Positions 18,853 through 27,190 of a stretch of DNA of 64,000 nucleotides are shown here, in pieces. The DNA is from Pseudomonas gessardii (lineage in GTDB: Bacteria; Pseudomonadota; Gammaproteobacteria; Pseudomonadales; Pseudomonadaceae). Position numbers and translations under genes: made by a program. Every line of letters begins with the position of its first letter. Positions within the stretch are counted from its first letter, which is position 1. The notes below the pieces were generated by a model. That model was not told the origin of the DNA, did not search any database, and worked only from the letters and a program-made list of their open reading frames with translations. The stretch lies in NCBI RefSeq assembly GCF_001983165.1, contig NZ_MNPU01000028.1, forward strand, positions 1-64,000, given 5' to 3'.

Positions 18853-18949
18853 CTATCGCGGGCAAGCCCGGCTCCCACATTGACCGCGTGCATCACATGA
18901 TGGGTGATCAGACGCAGTTCCCATGTGGGGCCGGGCTTGCCCGCGATAG
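18853..18949. repeat. REP-type inverted repeat pair
   Basis: ctatcgcgggcaagcccggc (18853) faces ccgggcttgcccgcgatag (to 18949), between the convergent DAHP synthase and YcaQ-like genes. Confidence 0.83.
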
Positions 18950-18953
18950 CGCC

Positions 18954-20186
18954 CTATCTACCAGCCTCCATCACCAGCATCGCCACCCGCAACCGGGCCG
19001 CACTGTGCCGCTGACAGTTGATCTGCACCTGCTCCAACCCCAGCCAATCGGCCATCTGCCGCAAGTTCAACGCCAATGCCTGCATCCCCGCCTCGTCCAA
19101 CCCCGGTTCTTCCTCGTGCACGGCATGCACCGCCAGCCGGCCATTGGCACGCTCGGCCCGCAAGTCCACCCGCGCAGCAATCCGTTCGTTGTGCAGAAAC
19201 GGCAGCACGTAATAGCCATACACTCGTTTATCCTGCGGGGTGTAGATCTCCAGTCGATAGCGAAAGTCGAATAATCGCTCGGTGCGGCTACGCTCCCAGA
19301 TCAATGAATCGAAGGGCGACAGCAAGGCACTGGCCACCACCTTGCGCGGGACGCTTGGCTCGGGCAGGCAATAAGCCGGCTGCTTCCAACCCTGAACCTG
19401 GCAGACCTGCAATTGCCCATCCTCGACCAATTCGGCGAGGCGCCCGCGACTCTGCGCGGGTTCCAGGCGGAAGTAATCGCGCAGGTCCTTTTCCGTAGCG
19501 ACACCCAACGCCGTTGCGGCATGCACTATCAGACCACGCTGGGCGCTGGCTTCGCTCAAGGGCGCCTGTTGCAGAATGGCCGCTGGAATGACTCGCTCCG
19601 GCAAGTCGTACAACCGCTCGAAACCCCGCCGCCCGGCCACCGTCACCCAGCCCGCGGCGAACAACCACTCCAAGGCGTGCTTTTCATCACTCCAGTCCCA
19701 CCAGGGCCCGGCGCGCTCTTCACGGGTCGACAGGCTGCCAGCTCCCAGCGCGCCCTGTTGTTCGACGATAGCCAGCACGCGGCGGATGGTGGCCTGCTGC
19801 TCGCGGCCAAAACGTGCCATCTGTTGATAGATCCCCTGCCCCTCGGACGCGCGCTGCATGCGCCAGCGCATCAACGGATACAGTGCCATGGGCAGCAGGG
19901 AGGCTTCATGCCCCCAATATTCAAACAGCGTGCGCCGTCGACCCTGACTCCAGGCGGCCTGTTCGAGCAGCAGCGGGGAATAATTGCCCAGGCGGGAAAA
20001 CAGCGGCAAATAGTGGGAGCGCACCACTGCGTTGACCGAATCGATCTGCAATACACCCAGGCGCTCGATCAGGCGGTTGACCTGCGCGGCCTTGACCTGC
20101 GCCGGCGGCTGGCGCCCGCTGAAACCTTGGGCCGCCAGCGCCAGACGGCGCGCCTGTTTGAGGGAAAAACTCAGTTCTGCGGGCAT
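18954..20186 (-). CDS. YcaQ/AlkX-like winged-helix DNA glycosylase
   Basis: A protein of 410 residues of the HTH_42 family that includes E. coli YcaQ, which unhooks DNA interstrand crosslinks. The catalytic QxD motif is present as Gln47-Ile-Asp49 in LGVLQIDSVNAV, and the family motifs EYWGHEASLLP and LLSPFDSLIWERSRTERLF are clear. The ATG at 20186 has AGGAG 6 bases upstream; a second ATG two codons earlier overlaps that site. A role in repair of alkylation or crosslink damage is inferred from the family. Confidence 0.88.
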   Translation of the reverse strand: MPAELSFSLKQARRLALAAQGFSGRQPPAQVKAAQVNRLIERLGVLQIDSVNAVVRSHYLPLFSRLGNYSPLLLEQAAWSQGRRRTLFEYWGHEASLLPMALYPLMRWRMQRASEGQGIYQQMARFGREQQATIRRVLAIVEQQGALGAGSLSTREERAGPWWDWSDEKHALEWLFAAGWVTVAGRRGFERLYDLPERVIPAAILQQAPLSEASAQRGLIVHAATALGVATEKDLRDYFRLEPAQSRGRLAELVEDGQLQVCQVQGWKQPAYCLPEPSVPRKVVASALLSPFDSLIWERSRTERLFDFRYRLEIYTPQDKRVYGYYVLPFLHNERIAARVDLRAERANGRLAVHAVHEEEPGLDEAGMQALALNLRQMADWLGLEQVQINCQRHSAARLRVAMLVMEAGR

Positions 20187-20229
20187 GTGCATCTCCTGAT
20201 TACGCCCGTGAACTGTAGCGCGATGCCCG

Positions 20230-20439
20230 TCATTTACCCAACGGATCATTCCAGAAATGCCGGTGGCGCTCCTGCTCCACATCGGCACGCGTCAAGCCGA
20301 TATCCTTGAGCGACTCATCACTCATGCTTGCCAGCAACTGGCGTTCACAATGCAGGGCATACCAACGGGAAACTCGTTGAAACAGCCCGGAAAACGGCCG
20401 CCTTACCATCAACACAAAACCTTTCTGACCTTTCATCAT
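20230..20439 (-). CDS. DUF1127 small protein
   Basis: A basic protein of 69 residues ending in the DUF1127 motif: RQLLASMSDESLKDIGLTRADVE. Such proteins are common in Proteobacteria; short ones have been linked to RNA or phosphate/nitrogen control, but no role is proven here. The ATG at 20439 has GGAGG upstream. It is divergent from the LysR regulator, with 58 bases between the starts, so the regulator may act on it. Confidence 0.85.
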   Translation of the reverse strand: MMKGQKGFVLMVRRPFSGLFQRVSRWYALHCERQLLASMSDESLKDIGLTRADVEQERHRHFWNDPLGK

Positions 20440-20497
20440 CTCGCCCTCCAGTGGGGATGACTGAAGTCTGTGCCTGCGGCTATGATCAATCCAACGA

Positions 20498-21388
20498 ATG
20501 TTTCTTATGTTATACATCTCAGAGATTGATCAATTGTCCAACTACCCGAGCATCGACACCGACGTGCTGCGCACCTTCGTCGCCATCGCCGACCAGGGCG
20601 GTTTCACCCGCGCCGGCGAGTTGGTCAATCGCACCCAGTCCGCCGTGAGCATGCAGATGAAGCGCCTGGAAGAAGACGTGCTGCAACGCAAGCTGTTCGA
20701 GCGCGATGGACGGCAGGTCAGGCTCACCCCCGAGGGCCAGGTGTTGCTGGGGTATGCGCGGCGCATCCTGAAACTGCACAGCGAGGTGTTCAACACCCTG
20801 CGCGAACCGCACATGGTTGGGCTGGTGAGGATCGGCACCCCGGATGACTACGTGATGCGCTACCTGCCGGGCATTCTCAAGCGGTTTTCCAAGGCATACC
20901 CGCTGATCCAGATCGAGATGCACTGCGAAGGAACACCCATCCTGATGCAGCGACGCGACCTGGCACTCACGGTGGTCAGCCGCGAGGCGGGCAATGAAAT
21001 CGGCGAGCTGTTGCGTAACGAACGCATGGTCTGGGTGGCATCCCCCTGCTTCTGCGTGGATGAACACGAAGCCCTGCCCCTGGCGATTTCCGGCATGGAC
21101 AGCTTCTGCACCCAGTGGGCCCGCGCCTCGCTGGATGCCGTAGGGCGCGAGTATCGCCTGGCCTATCACAGCTCCAACGGCGCGGCGATCCAGGCGGTGG
21201 TCGGTGCGGGGCTGGCGGTGACGGTCATGATGGAAAGCCTGGTTACCGAAGATCTGCGCATACTCGGCAGTGACGAAGGTTTCGGCCCCCTGCACACGGT
21301 CAACCTGCGACTGCTGCGCAACCCGAGCATGTCCTCCCCCATCACCGAATGCCTGGCGGAATACATCCTGGAGGGTTTCAGACTTTAA
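20498..21388 (+). CDS. LysR-family transcriptional regulator
   Basis: A regulator of 296 residues. The N-terminal winged helix has LRTFVAIADQGGFTRAGELV and QSAVSMQMKRLEE; a substrate-binding domain follows from about 95. The LrhA/HexA-like features are a guess. The start may be ATG 20498 or ATG 20507. Its 3' end overlaps that of the convergent TSUP gene by 11 bases. The target is unknown; the adjacent DUF1127 gene is the nearest candidate. Confidence 0.87.
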   Translation: MFLMLYISEIDQLSNYPSIDTDVLRTFVAIADQGGFTRAGELVNRTQSAVSMQMKRLEEDVLQRKLFERDGRQVRLTPEGQVLLGYARRILKLHSEVFNTLREPHMVGLVRIGTPDDYVMRYLPGILKRFSKAYPLIQIEMHCEGTPILMQRRDLALTVVSREAGNEIGELLRNERMVWVASPCFCVDEHEALPLAISGMDSFCTQWARASLDAVGREYRLAYHSSNGAAIQAVVGAGLAVTVMMESLVTEDLRILGSDEGFGPLHTVNLRLLRNPSMSSPITECLAEYILEGFRL

Positions 21389-22127
21389 AGGTCAACATCA
21401 CCGCGCACACCACCAGGAAGCCGCAGAACAAACCGCGCAACAGGCGCTCCGGCAATGCGTGGGCGATTTTCACGCCCCAACTGATGCTGAGCAACCCGCC
21501 GACGGCCAGCGGTACGCCGATCAGCCAATCCACTTCGTGGTGCCAGGCATAGGTCACCAGCGTGACGCCGGTGCTGGGCAAGGCCAGTGCCAGGGACAGG
21601 CCCTGGGCGACCACCTGGGTGGTGCCGAACACACTGGTCAAGACCGGCGTCGCAACCACCGCGCCGCCGACACCGAACAGGCCACCCATGGATCCCGACG
21701 CCGCTCCCAACACCCCCAGCCACGGCCAGGAGTAACGCATCTGCGCACTGGGTGGCGCATTGCTGGTGACCATCCGTAACAGGTTGTACGCCGACAGGGC
21801 CACCAAAAACGCAATAAAACCAATACGCATGACGCCCGCATCGATGCCTACCGCCCAGATCGAACCCAGCCAGGCAAAGCAGAAACCCGTGACGCCAAGG
21901 GGCAAGGCATGGCGCAGCTCAATGCGATTACGCTGGTGATAACGCCACAAGGCCAGCATCACATTCGGCACCACCATCACCAGCGCCGTGCCTTGGGCGA
22001 TTTGCTGATCGAGGCCAAACAGCACGCCCAGTACCGGAATCGCGATCAGCCCGCCACCAATGCCAAACAGACCGCCGACGGTACCCAGGGCTATGCCCAG
22101 CACCACATACATCGCCATATCCACCAC
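21378..22127 (-). CDS. TSUP-family (TauE/SafE) membrane transporter
   Basis: An integral membrane protein of about 249 residues with 7-8 membrane segments and two repeats of the family glycine motif: GGLFGIGGGLIAIPVL and GGLFGVGGAVVATPVL. TSUP proteins export or import sulfite, organosulfonates or related anions; the substrate is not known. GTG 22127 is preferred because AGGGG lies 7 bases upstream; ATG 22118 is the other option. It is divergent from a LysR gene that probably controls it. Confidence 0.87.
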   Translation of the reverse strand: MVDMAMYVVLGIALGTVGGLFGIGGGLIAIPVLGVLFGLDQQIAQGTALVMVVPNVMLALWRYHQRNRIELRHALPLGVTGFCFAWLGSIWAVGIDAGVMRIGFIAFLVALSAYNLLRMVTSNAPPSAQMRYSWPWLGVLGAASGSMGGLFGVGGAVVATPVLTSVFGTTQVVAQGLSLALALPSTGVTLVTYAWHHEVDWLIGVPLAVGGLLSISWGVKIAHALPERLLRGLFCGFLVVCAVMLTFKV

Positions 22128-22239
22128 AGCTACACCCCTACACTGACTCAAGCCCTGCATGCTACGCAGTCCACTCTGGCATGGAAACGCATAGCAACGC
22201 ACAATGGCTATGCCAAATACGCACAAGCGAATCCCCCCC

Positions 22240-23190
22240 ATGAACCCCACGACCTTGACTGACCAACTGGGCCTGTTCCTCGATGTGCTGGAGGCCGGCA
22301 GTTTTTCCGCCGCCGCGCGCCGCCATCCGCTGACCCCTTCTGCTGTTGCCCGCAGGATCGACAGCCTGGAGGGCGCCCTGGGTAGCCAGTTATTCCTGCG
22401 CAGTACCCATGCGGTGCTGCCCACCCCCGCCGGCCTGGCGTTTGCCGAGCGCGCGCGGCGGATTGTCCGGGAGTTGCAATTGGCGCGGGCCGAAGCCGTG
22501 TCGCTGAGCCATGCGCCCGAGGGCCTGATTCGCGTGGACGCACCCGCTGCCTTTGGCCGACGACACCTGGCGCCGGCCATTGCGGACTTTCTGACCGTCT
22601 ACCCGGGCCTGGACGTGCACCTGCACCTGATCGACAGCTTTGTCGACATGCAAGGCGAGCACCTGGGCAAGGTGGACCTGGTGCTGCGCGCGGGACATAT
22701 CGTCGACACCCGGCTGATCGCCACGCCATTGGCCAGCATCGTACGAATCGCCTGTGCCAGTCCGGCCTACCTGAAAAACCGTGGTACACCGACCCACCCC
22801 AGCCAACTCAACGAACACGATGGCCTGGATTGGGAAGGACTGGCGCCGATGTTCGCCTGGCGCTTTGAACTCGATGGGCGCAAGAACACCTACCGCCCAC
22901 AGCGTATCCGCATGAGCGCCAACAATGCCGAAGCCCTGCTGTCCGGTGCCCTGGCCGGGCTGGGCATCGCTCACCTGCCGACCTGGTTGGCCAGTGAATA
23001 CCTTGTGCGCGGCGAACTGGTACCGTTGTTCTGCGAAAACGGTCTGCCTACCGCCGAAAGCGCGGGTATTTACGCCCTGCGCCTGGAGCAGCAGGCCAAC
23101 GCCCGTAGCCGCCTGCTGCTGGAGTACCTCAAGAGCCGTTTCAGCCCCGTCCCACCTTGGGATCTGGCACTGCAAAGCGGCTGGGGCTGA
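22240..23190 (+). CDS. LysR-family transcriptional regulator
   Basis: A regulator of 316 residues: N-terminal HTH (GSFSAAARRHPLTPSAVARRI) and a substrate-binding domain of the subgroup with ALAGLGIAHLPTWLA. The ATG at 22240 is chosen; an ATG 12 codons upstream is also in frame. It starts about 110 bases from the divergent TSUP transporter gene, the usual arrangement for a LysR regulator and its target. Confidence 0.88.
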   Translation: MNPTTLTDQLGLFLDVLEAGSFSAAARRHPLTPSAVARRIDSLEGALGSQLFLRSTHAVLPTPAGLAFAERARRIVRELQLARAEAVSLSHAPEGLIRVDAPAAFGRRHLAPAIADFLTVYPGLDVHLHLIDSFVDMQGEHLGKVDLVLRAGHIVDTRLIATPLASIVRIACASPAYLKNRGTPTHPSQLNEHDGLDWEGLAPMFAWRFELDGRKNTYRPQRIRMSANNAEALLSGALAGLGIAHLPTWLASEYLVRGELVPLFCENGLPTAESAGIYALRLEQQANARSRLLLEYLKSRFSPVPPWDLALQSGWG

Positions 23191-23267
23191 CAACTGCCAC
23201 AGAATTATCTGGCGCGTTAAAGATTTGGCCGCTAGATTCCAGATCAAATACGCTTTAAGGCACTGCC

Positions 23268-23711
23268 ATGACCGACTCTTGCGACTCCCTGCTTCTGAAC
23301 AACCAACTGTGCTTCGCCCTGCACTCCACGTCGTTGTTGATGACCAAGGTCTACAAACCCCTGCTGCAAGCCCTTGGCCTGACCTACCCGCAGTACCTGG
23401 CCATGATGGTGTTGTGGGAAAAGGATGGTTTGACCGTGGGCGAAATCAGCAGCCGCCTACTCACCGACCCGGGCTCACTGACGCCACTGCTCAAGCGCCT
23501 GGAGGCCGAGGGCCTGTTGAGCCGCACGCGCAGCCGTGCCGATGAGCGCGTGGTCGTGGTGGAGTTGACCGAGGCAGGCCGCGCGTTGCGAGACAAGGCC
23601 ATGGATGTTCCTCCATGCATCCTCGGCGCCAGCGGGTTGCAGATGGAGCAATTGCAGAAGCTGCAGGCGGACTTGCTGCAATTGCGCAGGAATTTGCAGG
23701 GTAGCGTCTGA
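23268..23711 (+). CDS. ohrR: Organic hydroperoxide-sensing repressor OhrR
   Basis: A MarR-family protein of 147 residues with the reactive Cys15 (NNQLCFALHS) and the OhrR signature LTYPQYLAMMVLWE. Organic hydroperoxide oxidises the Cys and frees ohr from repression. It lies just upstream of ohr on the same strand, separated by 250 bases that contain a REP-like repeat and GCGC palindromes. It is a paralogue of ospR at 7.8 kb. Confidence 0.93.
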   Translation: MTDSCDSLLLNNQLCFALHSTSLLMTKVYKPLLQALGLTYPQYLAMMVLWEKDGLTVGEISSRLLTDPGSLTPLLKRLEAEGLLSRTRSRADERVVVVELTEAGRALRDKAMDVPPCILGASGLQMEQLQKLQADLLQLRRNLQGSV

Positions 23712-23745
23712 CCCTCACACTGTTCTCGACCGAACATAGGCCCCT

Positions 23746-23846
23746 ATAGGGGCCGGCTTGCCGGCGAAAATCGCCAACGATAATGCGGGGTGCCAGGTGC
23801 CCCGCGCCGCGCTCAGGTTTTTCGCCAGAAAACTGGCTCCTACACG
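23746..23846. repeat. Degenerate REP-like inverted repeat
   Basis: Between ohrR and ohr, ggggccggcttgccggcgaa faces ttcgccagaaaactggctcc. The pattern resembles the REP pairs elsewhere in the window but the arms differ, so it may be another subfamily. Confidence 0.55.
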
Positions 23847-23874
23847 TGATCGGGATCACTTCCAGAAATTTATA

Positions 23875-23944
23875 TTGCGCGCAAAACATTCGCGCGATAC
23901 ATTTACCTCGCACTTACTTAGCGCGCTAAATTTTAGCGCAAATA
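23875..23944 (+). promoter_or_regulatory. Candidate OhrR operators upstream of ohr
   Basis: AT-flanked palindromes with a GCGC core occur here: ttgcgcgcaa (23875-23884) and ttagcgcgctaa (23918-23929), plus the related half sites cgcgcgat and ttagcgcaaa. They lie 30-90 bases before the ohr ATG. A similar ggcgcgttaa sits before ohrR near 23210. Binding is inferred from position and symmetry. Confidence 0.5.
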
Positions 23945-23961
23945 AATACGAGGAAAACCCC

Positions 23962-24381
23962 ATGCAAACCCTCTATACCGCTGTAGCCACCGCCACCGGC
24001 GGCCGTGATGGTCGTGCCGTTTCCAGCGACAACATCCTCGACGTCAAGCTCGCCACCCCAAAAGAGCTGGGCGGCGCCGGCGGCCAGGCCACCAACCCGG
24101 AACAACTGTTCGCCGCTGGCTACTCGGCCTGCTTTATCGGTGCCCTGAAATTCGTCGCCAGCCAGAGCAAACGCAAAATTCCCGATGACGCCTCAATCAC
24201 TGCCCATGTAGGCATCGGCCAGATCCCCGGTGGTTTTGGCCTGGACATCGACCTTCACGTATCCCTGCCCGGCCTGGCCGCGGATGAGGCACAAAGCCTG
24301 GTGGATGCCGCACACCAGGTCTGCCCGTACTCCAATGCCACCCGTGGCAATGTCGATGTGCGCTTGCACATCACGGTGTGA
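23962..24381 (+). CDS. ohr: Organic hydroperoxide resistance protein Ohr
   Basis: A protein of 139 residues of the OsmC/Ohr family. The two redox cysteines are in GYSACFIGALKF and HQVCPYSNATRGN, the Ohr-type spacing. It reduces organic peroxides with lipoylated partner proteins. The ATG at 23962 follows GAGGAAA; an in-frame ATG far upstream is not credible because it crosses the regulatory region. A bidirectional terminator separates it from efp. Confidence 0.95.
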   Translation: MQTLYTAVATATGGRDGRAVSSDNILDVKLATPKELGGAGGQATNPEQLFAAGYSACFIGALKFVASQSKRKIPDDASITAHVGIGQIPGGFGLDIDLHVSLPGLAADEAQSLVDAAHQVCPYSNATRGNVDVRLHITV

Positions 24382-24396
24382 CCGGCCAACAGGCAT

Positions 24397-24426
24397 AAAA
24401 AAACCCGACTCATGGTCGGGTTTTTA
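24397..24426. terminator. Bidirectional terminator, ohr/efp
   Basis: A-run, stem aaacccgactcatggtcgggttt (24401-24423), T-run. Confidence 0.92.
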
Positions 24427-24441
24427 TCAGTAACGCCAGAA

Positions 24442-25014
24442 TTACTTCTTGGCGCGACCTTTGTACGAACCACCTTCGCGGGTGTCGATCTCGATCAGGT
24501 CGTCGATTTCGATGAAATCAGCCACTTGCAGTTCGGTGCCGTTAGACAGCTTGGCAGGCTTCATCACTTTGCCCGAAGTGTCGCCGCGAGCGGAACCTTC
24601 GGTGTAGGCAACTTTACGCACGATGGTGGTCGGCAGCTCTACGGAAACCAGGCGCTCTTCGAAGAAAATGGCTTCGCAGACGTCTTCCATGCCTTCTTCA
24701 ATGAACGGCAGAACGGCTTCGATGTCTTCAGCGTTCAGCTCGTACATGGTGTAGTCGGTGGTGTCCATGAACGTGTAGGTGTCGCCGCTGATGAAGGACA
24801 GGGTCGCTTCTTTACGGTCGAGGATCACGTCATCCAGTTTGTCATCGGCGCTGTAGACGATCTCGGTCTTGTAACCGGTCAGCAGGTTCTTCAGCTTGGT
24901 CTTCATGATTGCGCTGTTACGACCAGACTTGGTGAACTCAGCTTTCTGAACCAGCCAAGGGTCGTTTTCGAGACGGATCACTGTACCGGGTTTCAGTTCT
25001 TTACCAGTTTTCAT
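24442..25014 (-). CDS. efp: Translation elongation factor EF-P
   Basis: A protein of 190 residues (three beta-barrel domains) that rescues ribosomes stalled at polyproline. The modified tip reads KSGRNSA with Arg32, the residue rhamnosylated by EarP in Pseudomonas, rather than the Lys34 used by E. coli. The modifying enzyme is encoded 50 bases upstream on the same strand, supporting the arginine type. The N-terminus MKTGKELKPGTVI fixes the start. Confidence 0.97.
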   Translation of the reverse strand: MKTGKELKPGTVIRLENDPWLVQKAEFTKSGRNSAIMKTKLKNLLTGYKTEIVYSADDKLDDVILDRKEATLSFISGDTYTFMDTTDYTMYELNAEDIEAVLPFIEEGMEDVCEAIFFEERLVSVELPTTIVRKVAYTEGSARGDTSGKVMKPAKLSNGTELQVADFIEIDDLIEIDTREGGSYKGRAKK

Positions 25015-25063
25015 TACGAATATCCGAAATTTGGATGGGATTTACAAAAATCAAGGTCGCGTA

Positions 25064-26197
25064 TCATATCCAATTTTCATAAAACTGTACCAGCGCCGTC
25101 GCAAGATCGGCCTGCAAGGCCTGTTCCAGACACCATTTTTCGGCGTGTGCGGTCAGTTCCGGCCAATGTTCAAGCAGCATTTTCCAGCTTGAGGCCATAT
25201 CGCTGTCCGTGTTCCAGGCTTGCCATAGGGCAATCAGCGCAGCTTTCGCCGGTGCAGACAGGTCCTGGGTGTAGAGCGTGAGGAAGGCATCGAGCTTGTC
25301 CAGGTGAATGTCGTCATCCTGGCGGTAGATATGCCAAAGCAACGGACGTCCGGCCCACTGCGCCCGCACAAAGGAGTCTTCGCCGCGTACGGCGTTGAAA
25401 TCGCAGCACCACAGCAGGTGGTCGTATTGCTCCTGCCGCACAAACGGTAGCACCTGTACCGTCAGGGTACCGCGCAGATGAACATCCCACGCTGCCAACG
25501 TCTCGATACCCAACCAGCGTTGCACGTCGCCAAGGATGCGCCCTTCCGGCACCAGCAGATGAGTGGCTTGCCCGTCAGCCGCCAACACATCCAGCCAACT
25601 GGCCAGGCCGGCGTTTTCATAGGCAAACAGCGACATCAAACGCGCGCCCTTTGCGGGAAAGACGCCAAGCGCTTGCAGGAATTGTTGCCGGGCCTGCAGA
25701 TCACGCTGAAAGCCCTGCCGCTGTTCGATCAGTCCGGCCTCACGCAGCAAGCCGCCCGTACCAGGACGAAATCCGGGAAAGAAGAAATACTTTTGCACGC
25801 CCTTGAACTTCACCGACGGCAGGCCGTGGCAACCGACTACCCATTCTTCGGCACTCAAATAGTCGAGGTTCATCCACAGTGGCGGGTACTCACGCCCAGC
25901 CATGGCCTCCATGTAGTCATGGGGCAATTGGCAGGCAAATGCGGCGATCACCACATCGGCTGCCGGCGTCGCAACCCACTCCTGCGACCAGTGACGGACA
26001 TCGACGCCCTCTTGCCACTGCTGGTCCAACTGCACATCCACCTCTGGGCACATGCGTTCGAACGCCCGCAAATCATCGACCCACAAGCGCACCACGCAGG
26101 CGTGTTCCGCTGCCAATTGCCGGGCCAGGCGCCAGGTCACGCCGATGTCGCCGTAGTTATCGACGACGCTGCAAAAAATATCCCAGCGGGCTTTCAT
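25064..26197 (-). CDS. earP: EF-P arginine rhamnosyltransferase EarP
   Basis: A GT-B glycosyltransferase (formerly DUF2331) of 377 residues that transfers rhamnose from dTDP-rhamnose to EF-P Arg32. With the start at ATG 26197 (TGGAG upstream) the essential Asp13 and Asp17 fall in FCSVVDNYGDIGV, exactly as numbered for the family, and the nucleotide-sugar motif RGEDSFVRAQWAGRP is present. The gene lies immediately upstream of efp on the same strand, a typical enzyme-substrate gene pair. Confidence 0.96.
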   Translation of the reverse strand: MKARWDIFCSVVDNYGDIGVTWRLARQLAAEHACVVRLWVDDLRAFERMCPEVDVQLDQQWQEGVDVRHWSQEWVATPAADVVIAAFACQLPHDYMEAMAGREYPPLWMNLDYLSAEEWVVGCHGLPSVKFKGVQKYFFFPGFRPGTGGLLREAGLIEQRQGFQRDLQARQQFLQALGVFPAKGARLMSLFAYENAGLASWLDVLAADGQATHLLVPEGRILGDVQRWLGIETLAAWDVHLRGTLTVQVLPFVRQEQYDHLLWCCDFNAVRGEDSFVRAQWAGRPLLWHIYRQDDDIHLDKLDAFLTLYTQDLSAPAKAALIALWQAWNTDSDMASSWKMLLEHWPELTAHAEKWCLEQALQADLATALVQFYENWI

Positions 26198-26329
26198 TCC
26201 GGGCTCCATCATTCAAAGGCTCGATTGTCCGCATAAATGCTGCCATGCAGAAGGGTTGATCGCGATTATTCTGCACGCCGGCTGTGCGACAATCCGCAAC
26301 TCACCGCAACCGCCCGCCAGGAGGCCGCC

Positions 26330-26689
26330 ATGTCCGATCGCCCGCTGTCGATGTTCAAACTCAGTATTGCCGTGGCCCTGGGCCTGTGGCTGGGCTTTGT
26401 CGCCATCGCGCTGACAGGCTGGCTGGCCTCGCGCTACCTGTTTGAACAACCCGTGGCCCAGGTCGTGCAACAGTTGGGCAAGCCGCCTGCCGTGGCGCCG
26501 GAACCGCCGAATCAAATGTTTGAGCGATACCAGCAAAACCTGCACAAGCAGGAGCAACAACAGGCGCTGGAGCAGGCGCACGCCAACCCGCGCAACCTGT
26601 CCAACCCCAAATGCCAGTTCTGGCTCCAGCAGGACCAGAACGCCCCCAGCGACAAGAGCCGGGCCAACGTCCTGCAATTTTGTGATTGA
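26330..26689 (+). CDS. Small single-span membrane protein, unknown
   Basis: A protein of 119 residues, not recognised. An N-terminal membrane segment (about 9-32, LSIAVALGLWLGFVAIALTGW) is followed by a Pro- and Gln-rich region (QVVQQLGKPP, EQQQALEQAH) and a C-terminal part with two Cys (NPKCQFW and LQFCD at the very end). The topology suggests a periplasmic domain. The ATG at 26330 has AGGAGG upstream. It ends 13 bases before the GreAB-like gene and is probably cotranscribed with it. Confidence 0.75.
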   Translation: MSDRPLSMFKLSIAVALGLWLGFVAIALTGWLASRYLFEQPVAQVVQQLGKPPAVAPEPPNQMFERYQQNLHKQEQQQALEQAHANPRNLSNPKCQFWLQQDQNAPSDKSRANVLQFCD

Positions 26690-26702
26690 GCCGCAAGCCC
26701 CC

Positions 26703-27185
26703 ATGAATAAACACGCCGTCCTCCAGTTGATCCTGGAAAAACTCGCAGCCGACCTGGATGTGGCCCAACGCGCCGCGCAAACCGCCTACGAAACCGCGAC
26801 CCACGAAGAAAATATCGCCGAGAACAAATACGACACCCTGGGCCTGGAGGCGTCTTACCTTGCCGCCGGACAGGCCAAGCGCGTCGAGGAGATCAAACAG
26901 TCACTGGTGCTGTGCCAGAACCTCAACCTGCGGCCCTACGATGAGCAACGGGGTATCGAAGTGGGCGCCCTGCTCGGCCTGGAAGACGACAACGGTCGCC
27001 AGCAATGGCTGTTCCTTGCACCGGATGCGGCAGGTTTGAAAGTCTACGTGGTGGGGCAGTTGGTGACCGTCATCACCCCTCGCTCGCCGCTGGGCAAAAG
27101 CCTGCTGGGCAAGTTCGAAGGGGATGAGGTGGAGATTCTGGTGGCGGGCGCCCGGCAACTGTTCACCGTGACCGAGGCCCGCTGA
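26703..27185 (+). CDS. GreAB-like transcription factor
   Basis: A protein of 160 residues. The C-terminal half has the Gre FKBP-like fold (VITPRSPLGKSLLGKFEGDEVEI). The N-terminal half is a predicted helical hairpin whose tip reads HEENIAENKYDTLGLEASYLA. GreA/GreB use acidic tip residues to stimulate RNA cleavage by polymerase; here an ENKYDT tip differs from GreB SENADYQYNKK. It may bind the polymerase secondary channel with another effect. It follows the small membrane protein by 13 bases and converges on cysB. Confidence 0.7.
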   Translation: MNKHAVLQLILEKLAADLDVAQRAAQTAYETATHEENIAENKYDTLGLEASYLAAGQAKRVEEIKQSLVLCQNLNLRPYDEQRGIEVGALLGLEDDNGRQQWLFLAPDAAGLKVYVVGQLVTVITPRSPLGKSLLGKFEGDEVEILVAGARQLFTVTEAR

Positions 27186-27190
27186 GCCGA

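Noticed and set aside
17468..18880. 470-codon minus-strand frame over class II DAHP synthase
   Set aside because: Antisense shadow; the plus strand carries all family motifs.
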